A stretch of DNA of 64,000 nt, taken from positions 39,413,198 through 39,477,197 of the forward strand of contig OZ020515.1 of assembly GCA_963971425.1 (NCBI GenBank), given 5' to 3'. Of the stretch, positions 47,277 through 58,884 are shown in pieces (the stretch's first letter is position 1; each line of letters begins with the position of its first letter). The DNA comes from Bryoerythrophyllum caledonicum. Taxonomy: Eukaryota; Streptophyta; Bryopsida; Pottiales; Pottiaceae. Made by a program: the position numbers and the translations under genes. A model generated the notes under the pieces. That model did no database searches, was not told where the DNA came from, and saw only the letters and a list, made by a program, of their open reading frames with translations.

Positions 47277-47504
47277 AACTACATTAAAGATCACATTTAG
47301 TGTATGTCACACTAATTGATTTATAAATGCTACAACTTTTTATTCTTGATGAATATTTTTACCAACTATATCTCTAATGATCCACCTCTTTGAGTAGTGT
47401 AGACAGTTGTGCTCATAGTAAAAATATTCATCAAGAGTAAAAAGTTATTGGATTTATAAATCAATTAGTGTGACATACACTAAATGTGATCTTTAGTGTA
47501 CTTC
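47277..47504. mobile_element. foldback MITE with TAGTGT ends, copy 1
   Basis: Arms of about 85 bp are inverted copies: AAAGATCACATTTAGTGTAT on the left and its complement before CTTTAGTGTACTT on the right. A loop of about 55 bp carries CCTCTTTGAGTAGTGTAGAC. Non-coding, 228 bp. Related copies lie at 48053-48272 and 55863-56080, with a half copy at 33185. Confidence 0.8.
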
Positions 47505-48052
47505 ACTTCTCAATGAGGGTCAGGCACTCTTTTCTGGTACAAAACTATTAAATATCCAAATGATAAGTGACAACCTTGCTATGGCACTGGTATGTCATTC
47601 CCTTATGAATGGCTGCATTTTTGTCCGTCACGCAACCTCCCCTCCTCACAAATCCATACCAATTCCCAAGGGTCACATTTAGCCCCAAAAAAAAAAAAAA
47701 AATCCCGAAATAGCTGTCCAAAATTTGCTGAATTTCCTTTTCAAGAGCATTACCAGATGAAACAACAAACTTGTTAAAAAAAATTTTTTGCTGAAAACTA
47801 TATAGGGATAGGCATTGGAGTGTGGATCCTGACCCTGAAGTACGGTATTAGACAACAGAAAGCAAACTTGTGATCAGAATGGGCAATCTGACAAACCAAC
47901 TTGAAAACTGCCCCAAAGCTGTTTGAAGTGAATGAAAACCTCATCAAAATTCTCTCTACAAGCACTAGAAACAGATGCGGGGGAAGAAAAGAGAAATGTG
48001 GATCCAGTAAAGGTTGTGAGTACAAACAATGTGGCACCCAATGTGCTGGAGC
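47505..48052. other. non-coding DNA between two foldback MITEs
   Basis: No gene can be supported. An A-run of 15 or more lies near 47688-47701. Confidence 0.4.
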
Positions 48053-48272
48053 AGTACATTTTGATGTTTTGTGTCATGGGCAGTTAATGACTTGAAAATG
48101 CTATAATTTTTCAATCTTGATGAATATTTTTACCGACCATGTCCGCTATGACCCCCCTCTTTGAGTAGCATAGATTGTTGTGTTCTTAGTAAAAATTGAT
48201 ATCAAAAGTAAAAACTTACAGCATTTACAAGTCATTTACTACCCATGACACTAAACATCAAAATCAATGTAG
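48053..48272. mobile_element. foldback MITE, copy 2
   Basis: Inverted arms (ATTTTGATGTTTTGTGTCAT left, ATGACACTAAACATCAAAAT right) with the same loop block as copy 1 (CCCTCTTTGAGTAGCATAGA). The arms are about 75-80 bp with more mismatches than copy 1. Non-coding. Confidence 0.75.
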
Positions 48273-48689
48273 CTGTGGATTCACGCATGGGACCGCTTCC
48301 AAGTCTTCTCCTCAATAATTGAGCATGGAGGGATCAAGCAAAAGATGGTTGGCACAGACTCCATGCCCCACAAGCACGTCCTCAAGTTGCAATTTCGGGG
48401 TTTGATTTTTCCATCATCCTTTTTGGAAGCTTGCTAGACTCTTCAAGGCGCGTCCTCCAGTGCTGATTCCCTAACAAACCTTACTCATTTCACCACAACC
48501 AAGAGAAGTGACACTGTACTCCAAAGTCGTGTTTGGCGCTTTAGAATCATAAAAATAACTTCTAAATGGAAAAAAAAAGTCCCCAGGTGGGCTTTTGCAA
48601 ATCTTGGGCACGTTCTCATGCTTGCAATTTATATTTGCAATTCTTGAAATCTTGTACTAAGATGCAAGAAGACAAGAGGTATGTGGGAG
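48273..48689. other. non-coding DNA
   Basis: Slightly higher GC than its flanks (48290-48540). No ORF or RNA gene can be supported. Confidence 0.35.
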
Positions 48690-49512
48690 TATGAATTTTA
48701 AATCTCCATAGACTAACAAGAAAAAAAGTTATGCCATCTTTAAGAAAGAATTGTCTAGTGCGGGCACATCGTGCAACTCCAATATTTTTTGCTAAGACAC
48801 TCTAGTAAATTTGAGATTATCAGTACTAGCAAGTACTAACATATATCCTTTCATGTTGTCAAAAAACATTTTGTGTCTTTAGTAAAAAAATGGATTTTAT
48901 CCAAGTCAAAGATTCTCACACATTGCCACACATTGCCACACATTGTCAGGCAAGGAACCAAATAAACTTCTTCTTTTCCACATAAAACTTTCAGATCTTC
49001 ATATTTTTCACTTTTTATTTTTTTCTATTACAAGATGTGGTGTAAACCTTCTTATTGACCATCTGGATTATCATTCTACATAGTATTTTGTTCCCAAAAA
49101 TTTAAAACATTAATTGGCACTTCTTGAACCTCCACTCCTTGCACAATTTTTTTGAATATGCTACACCACTTCTCTACCTTTACAAATTGGTGTACAAGGA
49201 GTTGATATCATGATGGACATGATGATATCAAATTTAGACCTTCTATAATGCAAACTTTGACACCAAGCAAAGTCAAAGTTTGTTGATCCACTCTAAGCAA
49301 GGATGAAAATGAACCAATTTTCTACTATAATCTTTCAATCCGTGTGGTCATAGTTGATGAACTTTTGTGAGTATGTAATTTATTAAGTTTTAAATGATAT
49401 CCGATGGTTAAAACTAGAAATAACTTTTGTTTTCCTTCCGCACTCATTGCACTAGAATTAACAAATTTAAATTGTTTTTGGTGTACAATTGTGAAGGAAA
49501 TTTAGGGGTTAA
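48690..49512 (+). mobile_element. TTAA-family element, long type, left end unclear
   Basis: The right end reads GAAATTTAGGGGTTAA. The interior is the inverted counterpart of copies A2 and A3 (GTGCGGGCACATCGTGCAAC, then the ACATTGTCAGGCAAGGAACC block). The left terminus is too diverged to place exactly. Non-coding. Confidence 0.6.
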
Positions 49513-50837
49513 TTACACCTAGATAAGTGTAGATCTCTGTAATATCTGGTGGAGCAAAGGCAGTCCCACAAGACCTTGTCTCAAGACACCAGACCCTATC
49601 TTGGAGCAAGACCATGTCGTTAGGCGATACCATGTTTTGGTGCAATACCCTATCCTAGCAACGGTAATTCACCTCAAGTATTTCATTTGACTAATTCATC
49701 ACACAAGATCCAACATGCAAATATGCGGGATTGCCAAACAAATATTATTTTATCATATATAGAGAAAGAGATGTTAACAAAATTAACATTTTTGTGAACT
49801 TGTATTTTCACATATCAAAACAAGTTTCTTTGAAAATACAAATTCTGGAATTCTAGGAATCTACTTAAAGACTTTTTCTGTTGCCGTACTAAACTCTTGG
49901 GTAAGGTATGACACACTCTTTGAATAAAGTCTCAGTTTGCATTAGCAACTATTTATGTTGAGAACTATTGTTAAGGTTTATTAACCACTACGACCTTTAT
50001 TTTCTTCCCATGCTCCTCTTTCTCAATCTCTTGAGTTCATTGGTTCTTCTAAACCAAATGAACTTCCTTGCTTCCTAACACGGCATCATTTGTGGCAATT
50101 ACCTAGAACTTGTTCTAATCTTCAAGTCACAACATCTTGAGCAATTGAGCCTAAGCCATCTTGTCCGTGGTTTTTGCTTGTGCACAATTCATTGCCTCCC
50201 GTTGCTTCAACCTTAATTGATCCTCTTTTGCAACCTTTGCTCCTCCCGGTCTTATCTATAATTGTGGGCCAACCTTTCCACCGCTCCCTTCACCAACCTC
50301 TACAAACATCCCACCCACAGAGCCATCTGCACTTCTACCTTGCTCCTCTATACTACATATATCCATATCTCCAACTTCGTGCCCACCACCAAACCCCCCC
50401 CCTCTACCGGTGCCTACCTCTTTGGTGTTTGAGATTTTGTTTGCGTTCAACTGCCAGCCTACCTTAGGTGGTCTTCCAACAAAAGTCAACAATGCTCATA
50501 AGCAAAGTTATTATCTTGTGAGACTTCGCCTATACAACTCGTGCGCTTGCTTCAAAACTTTTGCAGTGCTTAATTCATTCCTTTAGCATATTAAAGATAT
50601 GGAGAACGGCAAGATACAAATAATTACAAGGATTGTCCCACCAGAACTATGTTTTCTTTACCTTGATTTGTACATGTGTAAACAAATGGTATTCTAAAAA
50701 TTAAAAGAGGGGTGTATTATTAAAATTTTGCAGGAATTTACCTCGTATTTTTTTAATCATTGTTTTCAGGTAACAAATGAAGACAATTAAATACTGCTAT
50801 TCTGATTTCTACCACTACAAAAAAAATGTGATATGAA
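49513..50837. other. non-coding DNA, Pro-rich chance ORF
   Basis: Contains a 97-codon ORF at 50174-50467 rich in Pro, Leu and His. It is not supported by homology I can recognise. No repeat boundaries are clear. Confidence 0.35.
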
Positions 50838-52250
50838 ATAACATGGCCCAAGGACATATTATCCATGGTTCAAATGCTACAAAATTGCACACAAATCACA
50901 ACTCTCCATAAAATTAGAGCACTTGTCAACATAGAAGGAAATAAACAAGCAGATAAACTAGCTAAAGAAGGACTAAGTAAATCTCATAGAAATGCTAAAC
51001 ACCCACATGAACACGCCCACGCTACCCCATACTACCTCCAAAGAGAAAGTTGGTCTTCTATGGAAGAAACCCCGGATAAAGGCCCCATTAGATTTTTAGA
51101 TAAATACCTCAAAAACAAGATCTAATTAACAACCTTGATCTAATCTCATAAAATTTCCCTAACATAGATAAATGGACCGGAAATAACGACATTGGTAATG
51201 AACTCTCTACAAACTTTTTGAAAAATCCCACAATCACAAACTCACCAGAAACATGCATTATCAAATTTGGTACTTGATAATACATAGAAAATGCTCACAA
51301 ACAACTCTTCTTTGGTATAGAAAGATTTCCATCAAAAACATGCCCAATATGCGCATCCATGGACCCATACACATGGCTACATGTACTCCTCAAATGCTAA
51401 AACCACCATATACACTTCCTAATCGTCAAAAGGCACAATAATGCGGTATGAGAAATCCAAAAACTAATAATATCCTCCGATAAATCACGATGCTTCATAC
51501 TTATGAACGCCGGTACCTTCAACAACAAACCACAAGAAAATACGTTCCCGCCATGGCTATTTCCATGCACATGTGAAACCAAAAGATGTCATTTTAATGC
51601 CAGATTCAAACCAAAAATACTATGCGTCAAAGGACTACCATATAAAGACCCCCCACCGGACCACATCAATTCAAACCTTACCATCCAATTTATCGAATTC
51701 AAATATTGTAATGATAGATTTTCCTCATAAGCAATAGAAAACAAAATTAATAAATACCAACCACTTATCAACGACATTACAGCCCTTGGATGGAAAGTTG
51801 ACCCCCTTATTGCCATTACCGCCGGAGCTAAAGCTACTACCTTTATCTCCTCTATGAAAAGTCTCGAAAAAACATTCAATATCCCCACTCATTCAATTAA
51901 AAATACATTCACAAAAATTAACACCATTGCTATCCAACATGTAATGTCCATACTTCTACATAAATGCAAACTATAAAATAACCAACCCCTTCCAGATTCA
52001 CATGATACACCTTAAAACCTCTCAAAACACACAATCAATCTCAATAGATCAATTCTTGGAATGGAGCCTTGTGGCTCTACTTTGTCCTTGGTCTCTTATT
52101 ACTGGTTACTGGCTACCCGTCCCTGGTTACATAGTGTCTACCCTTGAAAGGGGGGAGTAGTTCCATACTGCTAAACCTATGTCTGGTGGACATGGATTTC
52201 GTGGTGGAACAAACGGACACTTTATTCACTTCGGCCCCCTTCAAGGACCA
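50838..52250 (+). mobile_element. LINE retrotransposon fragment, ORF2 3' end
   Basis: Broken frames encode the C-terminal part of a plant LINE ORF2. An RNase H end reads IEGNKQADKLAKEG at about 50932-50973 and includes the conserved Asp. A zinc-knuckle-like TCPICASMD...H follows at about 51339. Then comes a conserved tail, MNAGTFNNKPQENTFPPWL, CTCETKRCHFNARFKPKILC and IQFIEFKYCNDRFS, ending near 51975 in ILLHKCKL. Stops include a TAA at about 51729. The 3' untranslated part (ACATAGTGTCTACCCTTGAA, GAACAAACGGACACTTTATT) is shared with the copy ending near 60.87 kb. It is 5'-truncated, as is usual for LINEs. Confidence 0.8.
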
Positions 52251-53516
52251 AAGTTCTTTTTCTTTTGGAATGGGGATCAGAGAGTGTCTTGCAATAAATG
52301 GTATACCTTCAAATCTCTTTATTTAAAAACAATAATTTATGGTTTATGATTTTTATTTTAAAATGCTATTACATTTTATGAGGGTTCTTGGTTCAATTGC
52401 AAATTTGGCTACCAACAACCATTTTATTTCCATGAGAAGATCTTAGAAGAATTGATGGAGAACATTCAATTGGTAGATAGAGTCATTTTATATGTTGGTT
52501 TGCATGTGTTAGAATATTTTTTTCAATTGATTCAAAACAAATTTCAATTTTGATGTTTCACTTCAATTCTATTTTGTAATAGTTCTCAAAAGTAACATAC
52601 TATTACCGAAGGAAACGAAGATTAATATTATTATATTTTCTCTAATATCCATGGAATGTACTTAGACACAAGCTTAATAATCCTTAACCTCAAAACATTC
52701 TTTGCAATTTCACACCAAAAACACTTCAAAACTATTGCTTTTGTGAAATAAGTCAAGATAAAAACAAAATTTGAAATGGTATTGATTTCACTTGTGAATA
52801 AAAGCCAATAAACTTGTTCACAATGTGCTTCACGGTGCCCCACTTTGTCTCCAAAGATTGTTGCGGTCTCCCTCCGGCCGACCAATGCTCAGGATAGTAC
52901 TCCGCAATGCACTCCTAAAAAACTCCCGCTCTTTGTTGATTGGTTGATTGTCAACAATTCGACCTTGAGAAACATGTAACACAAACCTAAATAATTGTTC
53001 TTCGTCTTGTCTATTATAAACCTTGCTCTTGGTTCTGGTTTCTGCGGACCTCGATCCTTTTCAATCCTTCCTTCCACTCCACTTCTCCCGTTTCCTACCA
53101 TAGCTTTTCACTCACAAAATTGACAGTACCCTAACAAAAACAAAAGAGAAAAAACTTGATAAAAAAGAGCTAAAGAGTGTCTATGAGTGAGGGAGATGAG
53201 AGAAAAAGGTGAGGAAGGCGAACAAGATGAGCTCGAGAGATTTTTAGAAATGTGGAAGATATTATAATAAGCTAGAATTTTTGTTGACCAAGCAGACATG
53301 TCCTGGCCAACATAGCCCAGGCATGGGAGGCCGGCATGGGTATGACCGACATCGCACCCAATGCAGACTGTTATGCGGTACGAGACCCCCCCGCCCACCA
53401 GGACACACCTACGGCTGTTGGAGTGTCCCTCTTCTGTGGGTAGGGATAGAGTTTTTGTCTTCATCCCGCTTCTTAGTGCCATAACTCTCCAAATAGTAAT
53501 GCCATGCATGCACTTC
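52251..53516. other. non-coding DNA
   Basis: AT-rich in the left half and more GC-balanced in the right half. Small ORFs at 52889-53101 and 53108-53509 on the minus strand match nothing I recognise. Confidence 0.35.
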
Positions 53517-54377
53517 TAAATTCCTAAAGGATCATTTATGCCTATAGGGTACAAATTGATTTTGTGCAAGTTCCTAAAAATTCATTTTGAAAACAACTTC
53601 TTGAAGTTTTTAGCGAGAATAGGAATACAAGTTAAGTTTGAAGAGATTTTTGTTTTCTTTTTTTGGACTTATTGTGAAAAAAATATGGTGCTTAATATAT
53701 AAATAGGTTGGATCTTTGGGTAGCTGGGCAGGATACTACAGAGAAGAATAGTGCTATTGTAGAGTTGACAATTGCACTTTGTTTAAGCTCATAGCAATGA
53801 AAGAATGTTCTTAGAAACCGTCACTGTTTTCACTTAAAAACACATAGAAATTAAGGATTTTATTTTTTTGAATTTTTTTCCTTCTATTGTCAGAAGAAGT
53901 CATGGTAATTCTATTCACCGTTTGGATTTTAGATCCAAAAATTATTTATTTATTTTAAAAAAAAATCCTAAGTAAAGGGCCACTTTTTATACCCCTAATT
54001 GTTGTAGGTCCATTTTTCTTATTGTAAGCAGCTCTACTACTTGTGATTTTTGGCATGCTATGACCTAACACAAGGTAGACAATAGATCCATTGAGTGTGC
54101 AGTGAAAAAATATGCCATTGTCTTGAATCAAAGTACGTTGGCCCTATTCGAGCACGGTGAAAAAAAAACAACTTTGCACTCTTCAAATCCATGGATCTTA
54201 CAATCCACATGGTCAAAGCTTACAAAAAATTTGCGTGTCTTCTTATAGTAGATAGCTTAAAGATCCTACGGTTGAAAATAGTACATGTTTATTTGAATTA
54301 GTCTAATAATATCTCATCTCAAAGTGGCGGTTTTGGAGTGGTGTTAGTGAAGCATAAGGCACGGTCTTAGGGGTTAA
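53517..54377 (+). mobile_element. TTAA-family element, long type, copy A5a
   Basis: The left end is decayed (TAAATTCCTAAAGGATCA) and the right end is GCACGGTCTTAGGGGTTAA. The right third matches copy A1 (ATCCTACGGTTGAAAAT, GGCGGTTTTGGAGTGGT). It shares its right TTAA at 54374 with the next element. Non-coding. Confidence 0.6.
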
Positions 54378-55233
54378 CCCTTTAATGCCAATTTTTTTTT
54401 GAAACTCTTATACTAGATTGTCCCTGATAAGAGCTCCATGGAGATATTTTTATTATTATTTTTGGATTCATGGTTTGAAAGTTAGTACCACTCAAAGTTA
54501 GAAATGGGGACTCCGGGCAGCTCTAAAATTTTGCTAGAAGTCTCTATTGACATTGAGATTTTCCATACATGTAGAGAATATCACGTTCTTTGAAGATGTC
54601 AAAAAAATTTCTTGTCTGTAGTGTAAAACAACATTCTAACACTTTTATATACATTTTGGGCAAGCGGGGAAAAAAACTTCATCTTTTTTACATAAAACCT
54701 AGAGATCTTCATATTTTTCACTTTTTGTTTTTTCTACAACAATGTGCAGTGTAAACCTTCTTATTGACCGTTAAATTATCATTCTAAAACTTATCAAATT
54801 CTCAAAAAAATAAATTGTGAATTGACAATTTTGAACCTCTATTCCTTGCACACTTGTTTTGAATATGCTACACCCCTTCTCTACCTCTAAAAATTGTTGT
54901 ATATGGAAGTAACATCATGCTCAACACAATGGGAAAAGATTTAGGCCTTGTGTGTAGTGCAAAAATTTATTATCAAGTGAAGTCAAAGTCTGCTGATAAA
55001 CTCAACGGAGGGAAAAAATGAACCATTTTCTTGACTTCAAACACTATAATCTTTCAATCCGTGCGGTCAAAGTGTATGAAATTTTGTGAGTACGTTACTT
55101 AGTAGGTCTTTATGGAGATCCTACGGTCATAAGGATAAATATAAGGTTTGGTTTCCTTCCTTACTCATTGCACGAGAATCAACAATTTTGAAGTGTTTTT
55201 GGTGTGAAATCGTCATGGGCTTTTTGGGGTTAA
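54374..55233 (+). mobile_element. TTAA-family element, long type, copy A5b
   Basis: The left end is TTAACCCTTTAATGCC and the right end is GGGCTTTTTGGGGTTAA, with decayed inner bases. The interior (CCCTGATAAGAGCTCCATGG, TTAGTACCACTCAAAG) follows copy A1 in the same orientation. It shares TTAA with both neighbours. Non-coding. Confidence 0.7.
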
Positions 55234-55455
55234 AGGAAAAATATAGACCATGACTTAGAGGTGGAGAAAGATGAGCATCTATTGAGACCATTGCCACGAC
55301 AATCAGTGCAAGCATTGGATACAGTGATTTCTATGAAATGAGTTTGTAGATTTTTTGTGCTAAAATGTACCCATTACATAGATGTTATTCCCCATGATCT
55401 AAAAAACTAGTAGATTCTCACAGGCCAGAAAATCTCATCAGCCTTAAAGGGTTAA
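55230..55455. mobile_element. TTAA-flanked MITE, short family, copy 3
   Basis: It starts at the right TTAA of the previous element and ends with GCCTTAAAGGGTTAA. The interior (GAGCATCTATTGAGACCATT, ACAGTGATTTCTATGAA) matches copies at 32022 and 32433. It is 226 bp, shortened near the left end. Non-coding. Confidence 0.65.
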
Positions 55456-55862
55456 AGGTGATGGCTTTTGAACTGTGGCCTCTATTGTGAAGTCCATGGA
55501 CACCAAGTTGTCTATCAAAAGAAAAACTACCTACGATTCAAGAGCCACAACTAGCGCGCCAGAAACTTTATTTCTGAGATTTAGTACCATATCCTTTATT
55601 TCAAATATTACTCATACACCTCCAACCCAATTATTCATTCACATATTAATGGCTTTCTAAAGAAAAATCATATTATTCCATCCAGATCATTTGAGGACTC
55701 CACAAACACTTTATTCCCATGTTGTTTGAGATGCTGCCTGTGATGATGCAGGAGCTGGTGTCAATTGATGGTATTCCTTGACCATCTACGTTGTCATGAA
55801 AGGTCAGCACCTGAGGGTCATTGCAATACTTTGGATAAAGTTCGTCTTCTGGACATGGCTCA
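55456..55862. other. non-coding DNA
   Basis: No gene can be supported. Only short chance ORFs occur. Confidence 0.35.
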
Positions 55863-56080
55863 GTACACTAGAATTCATGATTAGTGTTAACCACACTAAT
55901 TGATTCATACTGCTATAAGTATTTACTTGTTATAATTATCTTTACCAACTATAGATCCCCCCTTCATATAGTATACATAGTAGTGCTCTTAGAAATAATC
56001 TTCATCAAAAGTTAAACAATGTATAGCATTTCCAAATCAATTAGTGGGGTTACTAATAATATCAATTTCAGTTTAGTAGA
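55863..56080. mobile_element. foldback MITE with TAGTGT ends, copy 3
   Basis: The left arm begins GTACACTAGAATTCATGATT and the right arm ends AATTTCAGTTTAGTAG. Inner arms share CACTAATTGATT/AATCAATTAGTG with copy 1, and the loop contains CCCCCTTCATATAGTATACA. Decayed and non-coding. Confidence 0.65.
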
Positions 56081-56145
56081 ACAAACAAACACTTTATCCA
56101 CGCCATATTCTTTTCAAAGACCTTGTTCTTTACATAAAGCTCAAA
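56081..56145 (+). mobile_element. LINE 3' tail fragment
   Basis: AACAAACAAACACTTTATCC followed by CAAAGACCTTGTTCTTT matches the 3' untranslated end of the LINE fragment at 52190-52260. Only the last part is present, directly after the foldback MITE. Confidence 0.5.
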
Positions 56146-56752
56146 GCAATTGAAGTGCGAGGATGAGCAATTTCACACCCCCCAGGTACTCTTCCTCTGC
56201 ACAAATAATATCAGCATCACCATGCTGTCCGGCATGCAGAATTCGAAGCTCTTGGATAAACAGCATGCAGCAGCTTTAAGACTCTACACCTTTCTGTCAT
56301 ATTCTGCCATAATCACTTACAAGCTTCAATGACAACTCCTCTAATTTTGAGCCTGTTTGGAGAAGTTGCAGCATTTATTTGTTCTTAGAAGGTTCTCAAG
56401 CACAATCGTAAACATTAAAAACACTAAGACAACAGCATTGAGTTAGCGAACAAGACACAGTGCCATAGTCACTTGTAAGTGGGCAAGAAAGAATCTGATG
56501 CCGAGGTGCTGAATACAATGTATGCAAAAGCTTCACATGCCCAGATAACATGTAATGTTGGTGCTAATTATGCAGAGGAAGAACAAATGGGGCATTTGCA
56601 AGTGAAATTGCTCTATCTGTAGCATTCCTGAGATGATGACTACAGATGATGACTGGAATACTACAGATGACCACAGATGATGGAGATGATGACTAGATTT
56701 TTACAGATAGACCTGAGATGACTGTTAAATAGGCCTGTGCACATGCCGCAAA
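56146..56752. other. non-coding DNA with GATGATGACTACAGATGA words
   Basis: No gene can be supported. Short imperfect repeats of CAGATGATGACTGGAATACTA type lie at 56630-56720. Confidence 0.35.
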
Positions 56753-56756
56753 CGAG

Positions 56757-56826
56757 GAGCGTGCGACGTTGTATGTGAGCGTGCGACGTTGAATGTGAGC
56801 GTGCAATGTTGTACGTGAGCGTGCGG
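56757..56826 (+). repeat. 20-bp tandem repeat, GAGCGTGCGACGTTGTATGT
   Basis: Three and a half units differ by one to three bases each. GC-rich island in AT-rich DNA. Confidence 0.75.
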
Positions 56827-56988
56827 AAACACCGGTTTGCTATGGCCAGCCCTCATGGCCCAGAGCTAATATTTCGTGCGACCTGAGCCCTCACGAATTG
56901 TTTACCTCACGTTTTTACCCTATGGTTAATCACCCAAGCCCAAAATTAGACATGTCAAGAAGTCACCACGCAAGTCTACTCGTCTCTG

Positions 56989-56993
<5 letters not shown>

Positions 56994-57034
<41 letters not shown>
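56994..57034 (+). repeat. (CT)n microsatellite
   Basis: About 20 uninterrupted CT dinucleotides, flanked by TCTC-rich sequence on both sides. Confidence 0.9.
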
Positions 57035-57036
<2 letters not shown>

Positions 57037-57155
57037 GGGCACCGTCTCTCTCCTTTTGTCTCTCTCCACAGAGCTTGTTTCCAGCTTCCCTTAAATGAGT
57101 TAGGGTTTTGATTTTTTGGGTGATATTACGGAAGTTCCTAAGGGGGGTTGATAGC

Positions 57156-58108
57156 TTAAACCCCTAAGGTACCGTGACAGTTTTACACCAAAAACACTTC
57201 AAACTAAATGGATTCTAGTGCAACGAATAAAGAAGGTAACAAAAATTTTGATTTTTAGTTCTGACCGTAGGATCTCAATAAAGGCTTATTAAGTAATACA
57301 TGTTCTAAATTTCATAAACTTTGACCGCACAGATTGAAAGATTATAGTGTTTGAAGTCAAGCAAGTGGTTGATTTTCTTCCCTGCGTTTAGTGGATCAGC
57401 AGACTTTGACTTCAGTTGGTGTCAAAAAAATTCACTATAAAAGGTCTAAATCTATAACCATCTTGTTAAGCATGATGTTAGCTCCTTACACACCAATTTT
57501 TAGAGGTAGAGACCGGGTGTAGCATATTCAAAACAAGTGTGCAATGAGTGGAGGCTCGAAATTTGTTAATTCACACTTTATCTTTTTTTGAACTTAATAT
57601 GTTTTTGATTGATAATCCGAATGGTTAATACAAAGGTTTACATTATGTATTGATGTGGAAAAAATAAAAAGTGAAAAATATGAAGATCTCAAGGTTTTAT
57701 GTGGAAAAGAAGAAGTTTTTTTGGTACCTTGCCCAACAATGAGTGACAATGTGTGAAAATGTTTTACTTGGGTTGGTATGCTATTCTTCACTAAAGACAA
57801 AAAAAAAAAATTGACAACATGAAGGGAAATAATAGTACTTGCCAATACTGAAAATCTCACTTTCAATAGAGTGTCCTATCAAAAGTTTTTGGAGGTGCCC
57901 GAGGTGCCCGCCCTCCCCATTTAAAATTCAAAACCCTATAACTTTTTCATCAAATGTCCAATTTAGGAAAAAATTGTTTTCCCACTAAGGTCTTGGTAAT
58001 GTCTTTCTATAATCAAAATTTCAAAGAAGAATGTTGGAAATTGACACCATAGGAACGTGACCGAACTTTTAAAAGCCATTTTTGGACACTTGGTACCTTA
58101 GGGGTTAA
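57156..58108 (-). mobile_element. TTAA-family element, long type, copy A4
   Basis: The left end is TTAAACCCCTAAGGTACC and the right end is TGGTACCTTAGGGGTTAA, a strong inverted repeat with one extra A on the left. About 950 bp and non-coding. The orientation is as in A2 and A3. The final A of the right TTAA is also the A of the ATG that opens the Myb/SANT-like ORF. Confidence 0.8.
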
Positions 58109-58884
58109 TGCTTGATGAAGGGGGTGATAGTTCTCAAGGGACTCATGGTATTTCAAATTTGAAGAGGGAATGGACAAAGCGGATTGTGAGGTTTCTTGTG
58201 AACTTGTGTAAAGAAAAATATTGGAAGTACAATCGCAAGCCCTTCAAGAAAGCAAATTGGGAGTCATTTGCAAACCACCTGAACACACAATTTCTAGAGG
58301 AGCCTCAAAGAACCTGGCAATAAATGCGTGACAAATGGAAGAAGATGAAATCAATGTACCAGGAGGAGGAGGTGAAGCAACAAGAGATTGAAGCTTCGAC
58401 GTCCACTTGGACACCATGGTATGAAGTTTTTGATAACATTTTTGGTGGTATTGCAAAAATCAATGGTGTGCCTCATGGTGTTGATCAAGGAGTTCGTTTC
58501 CAGCATTCTGAGGCAGTTGTTTTGAATGATGATGATGAGGGCACTTTGCCTACCCCTCCTCATCATCCCTCTGCTCCTAATACTCCTTCTTCACAGTCTC
58601 CACGCAGTGAGGCGGTTAACCAACCGGGGTGTGAAGAACAAGGGAATTGAAATGCAGGGAAAATGAAGAGGAAATTGGCTATGGGAGAGGAATCCATTGT
58701 CTTTGCCATTAATAATTTCTCCAAGGGTATTCTAGAGGTGGAGAAGATGAGATTGCAACTCATAGAGAAAATGTTAGATAATGAGAGAGAAGGTAGGGAG
58801 ATGTTGAGGAAAGGGCAACTACAAATGGCGGCTTTATTTGCTAAAGTGTTGAAAGCCAAGGACTCTTCCATGAGTTCTAAATAG
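58108..58884 (+). pseudogene. Myb/SANT-like (trihelix) protein, two in-frame stops
   Basis: A single frame of 258 codons is interrupted by TAA at 58321-58323 (after RTWQ, where Gln is likely) and TGA at 58648-58650 (after EEQGN). Residues about 15-110 form a Myb/SANT-like DNA-binding region: LKREWTKRIVRFLVNLC, W-x-S-F...LN, then MRDKWKKMKSMYQEEE. The conserved WTPWYEVFDNIFGG block follows, then a Ser/Pro-rich linker (PTPPHHPSAPNTPSS) and a C-terminal coiled coil (EKMRLQLIEKMLDNEREGREM). This layout is known from plant trihelix-type factors and from the Myb-like partner protein of PIF/Harbinger transposons. The ATG falls exactly on the edge of a TTAA-family element, so the original 5' end may be lost. 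It is probably inactive. Confidence 0.7.
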
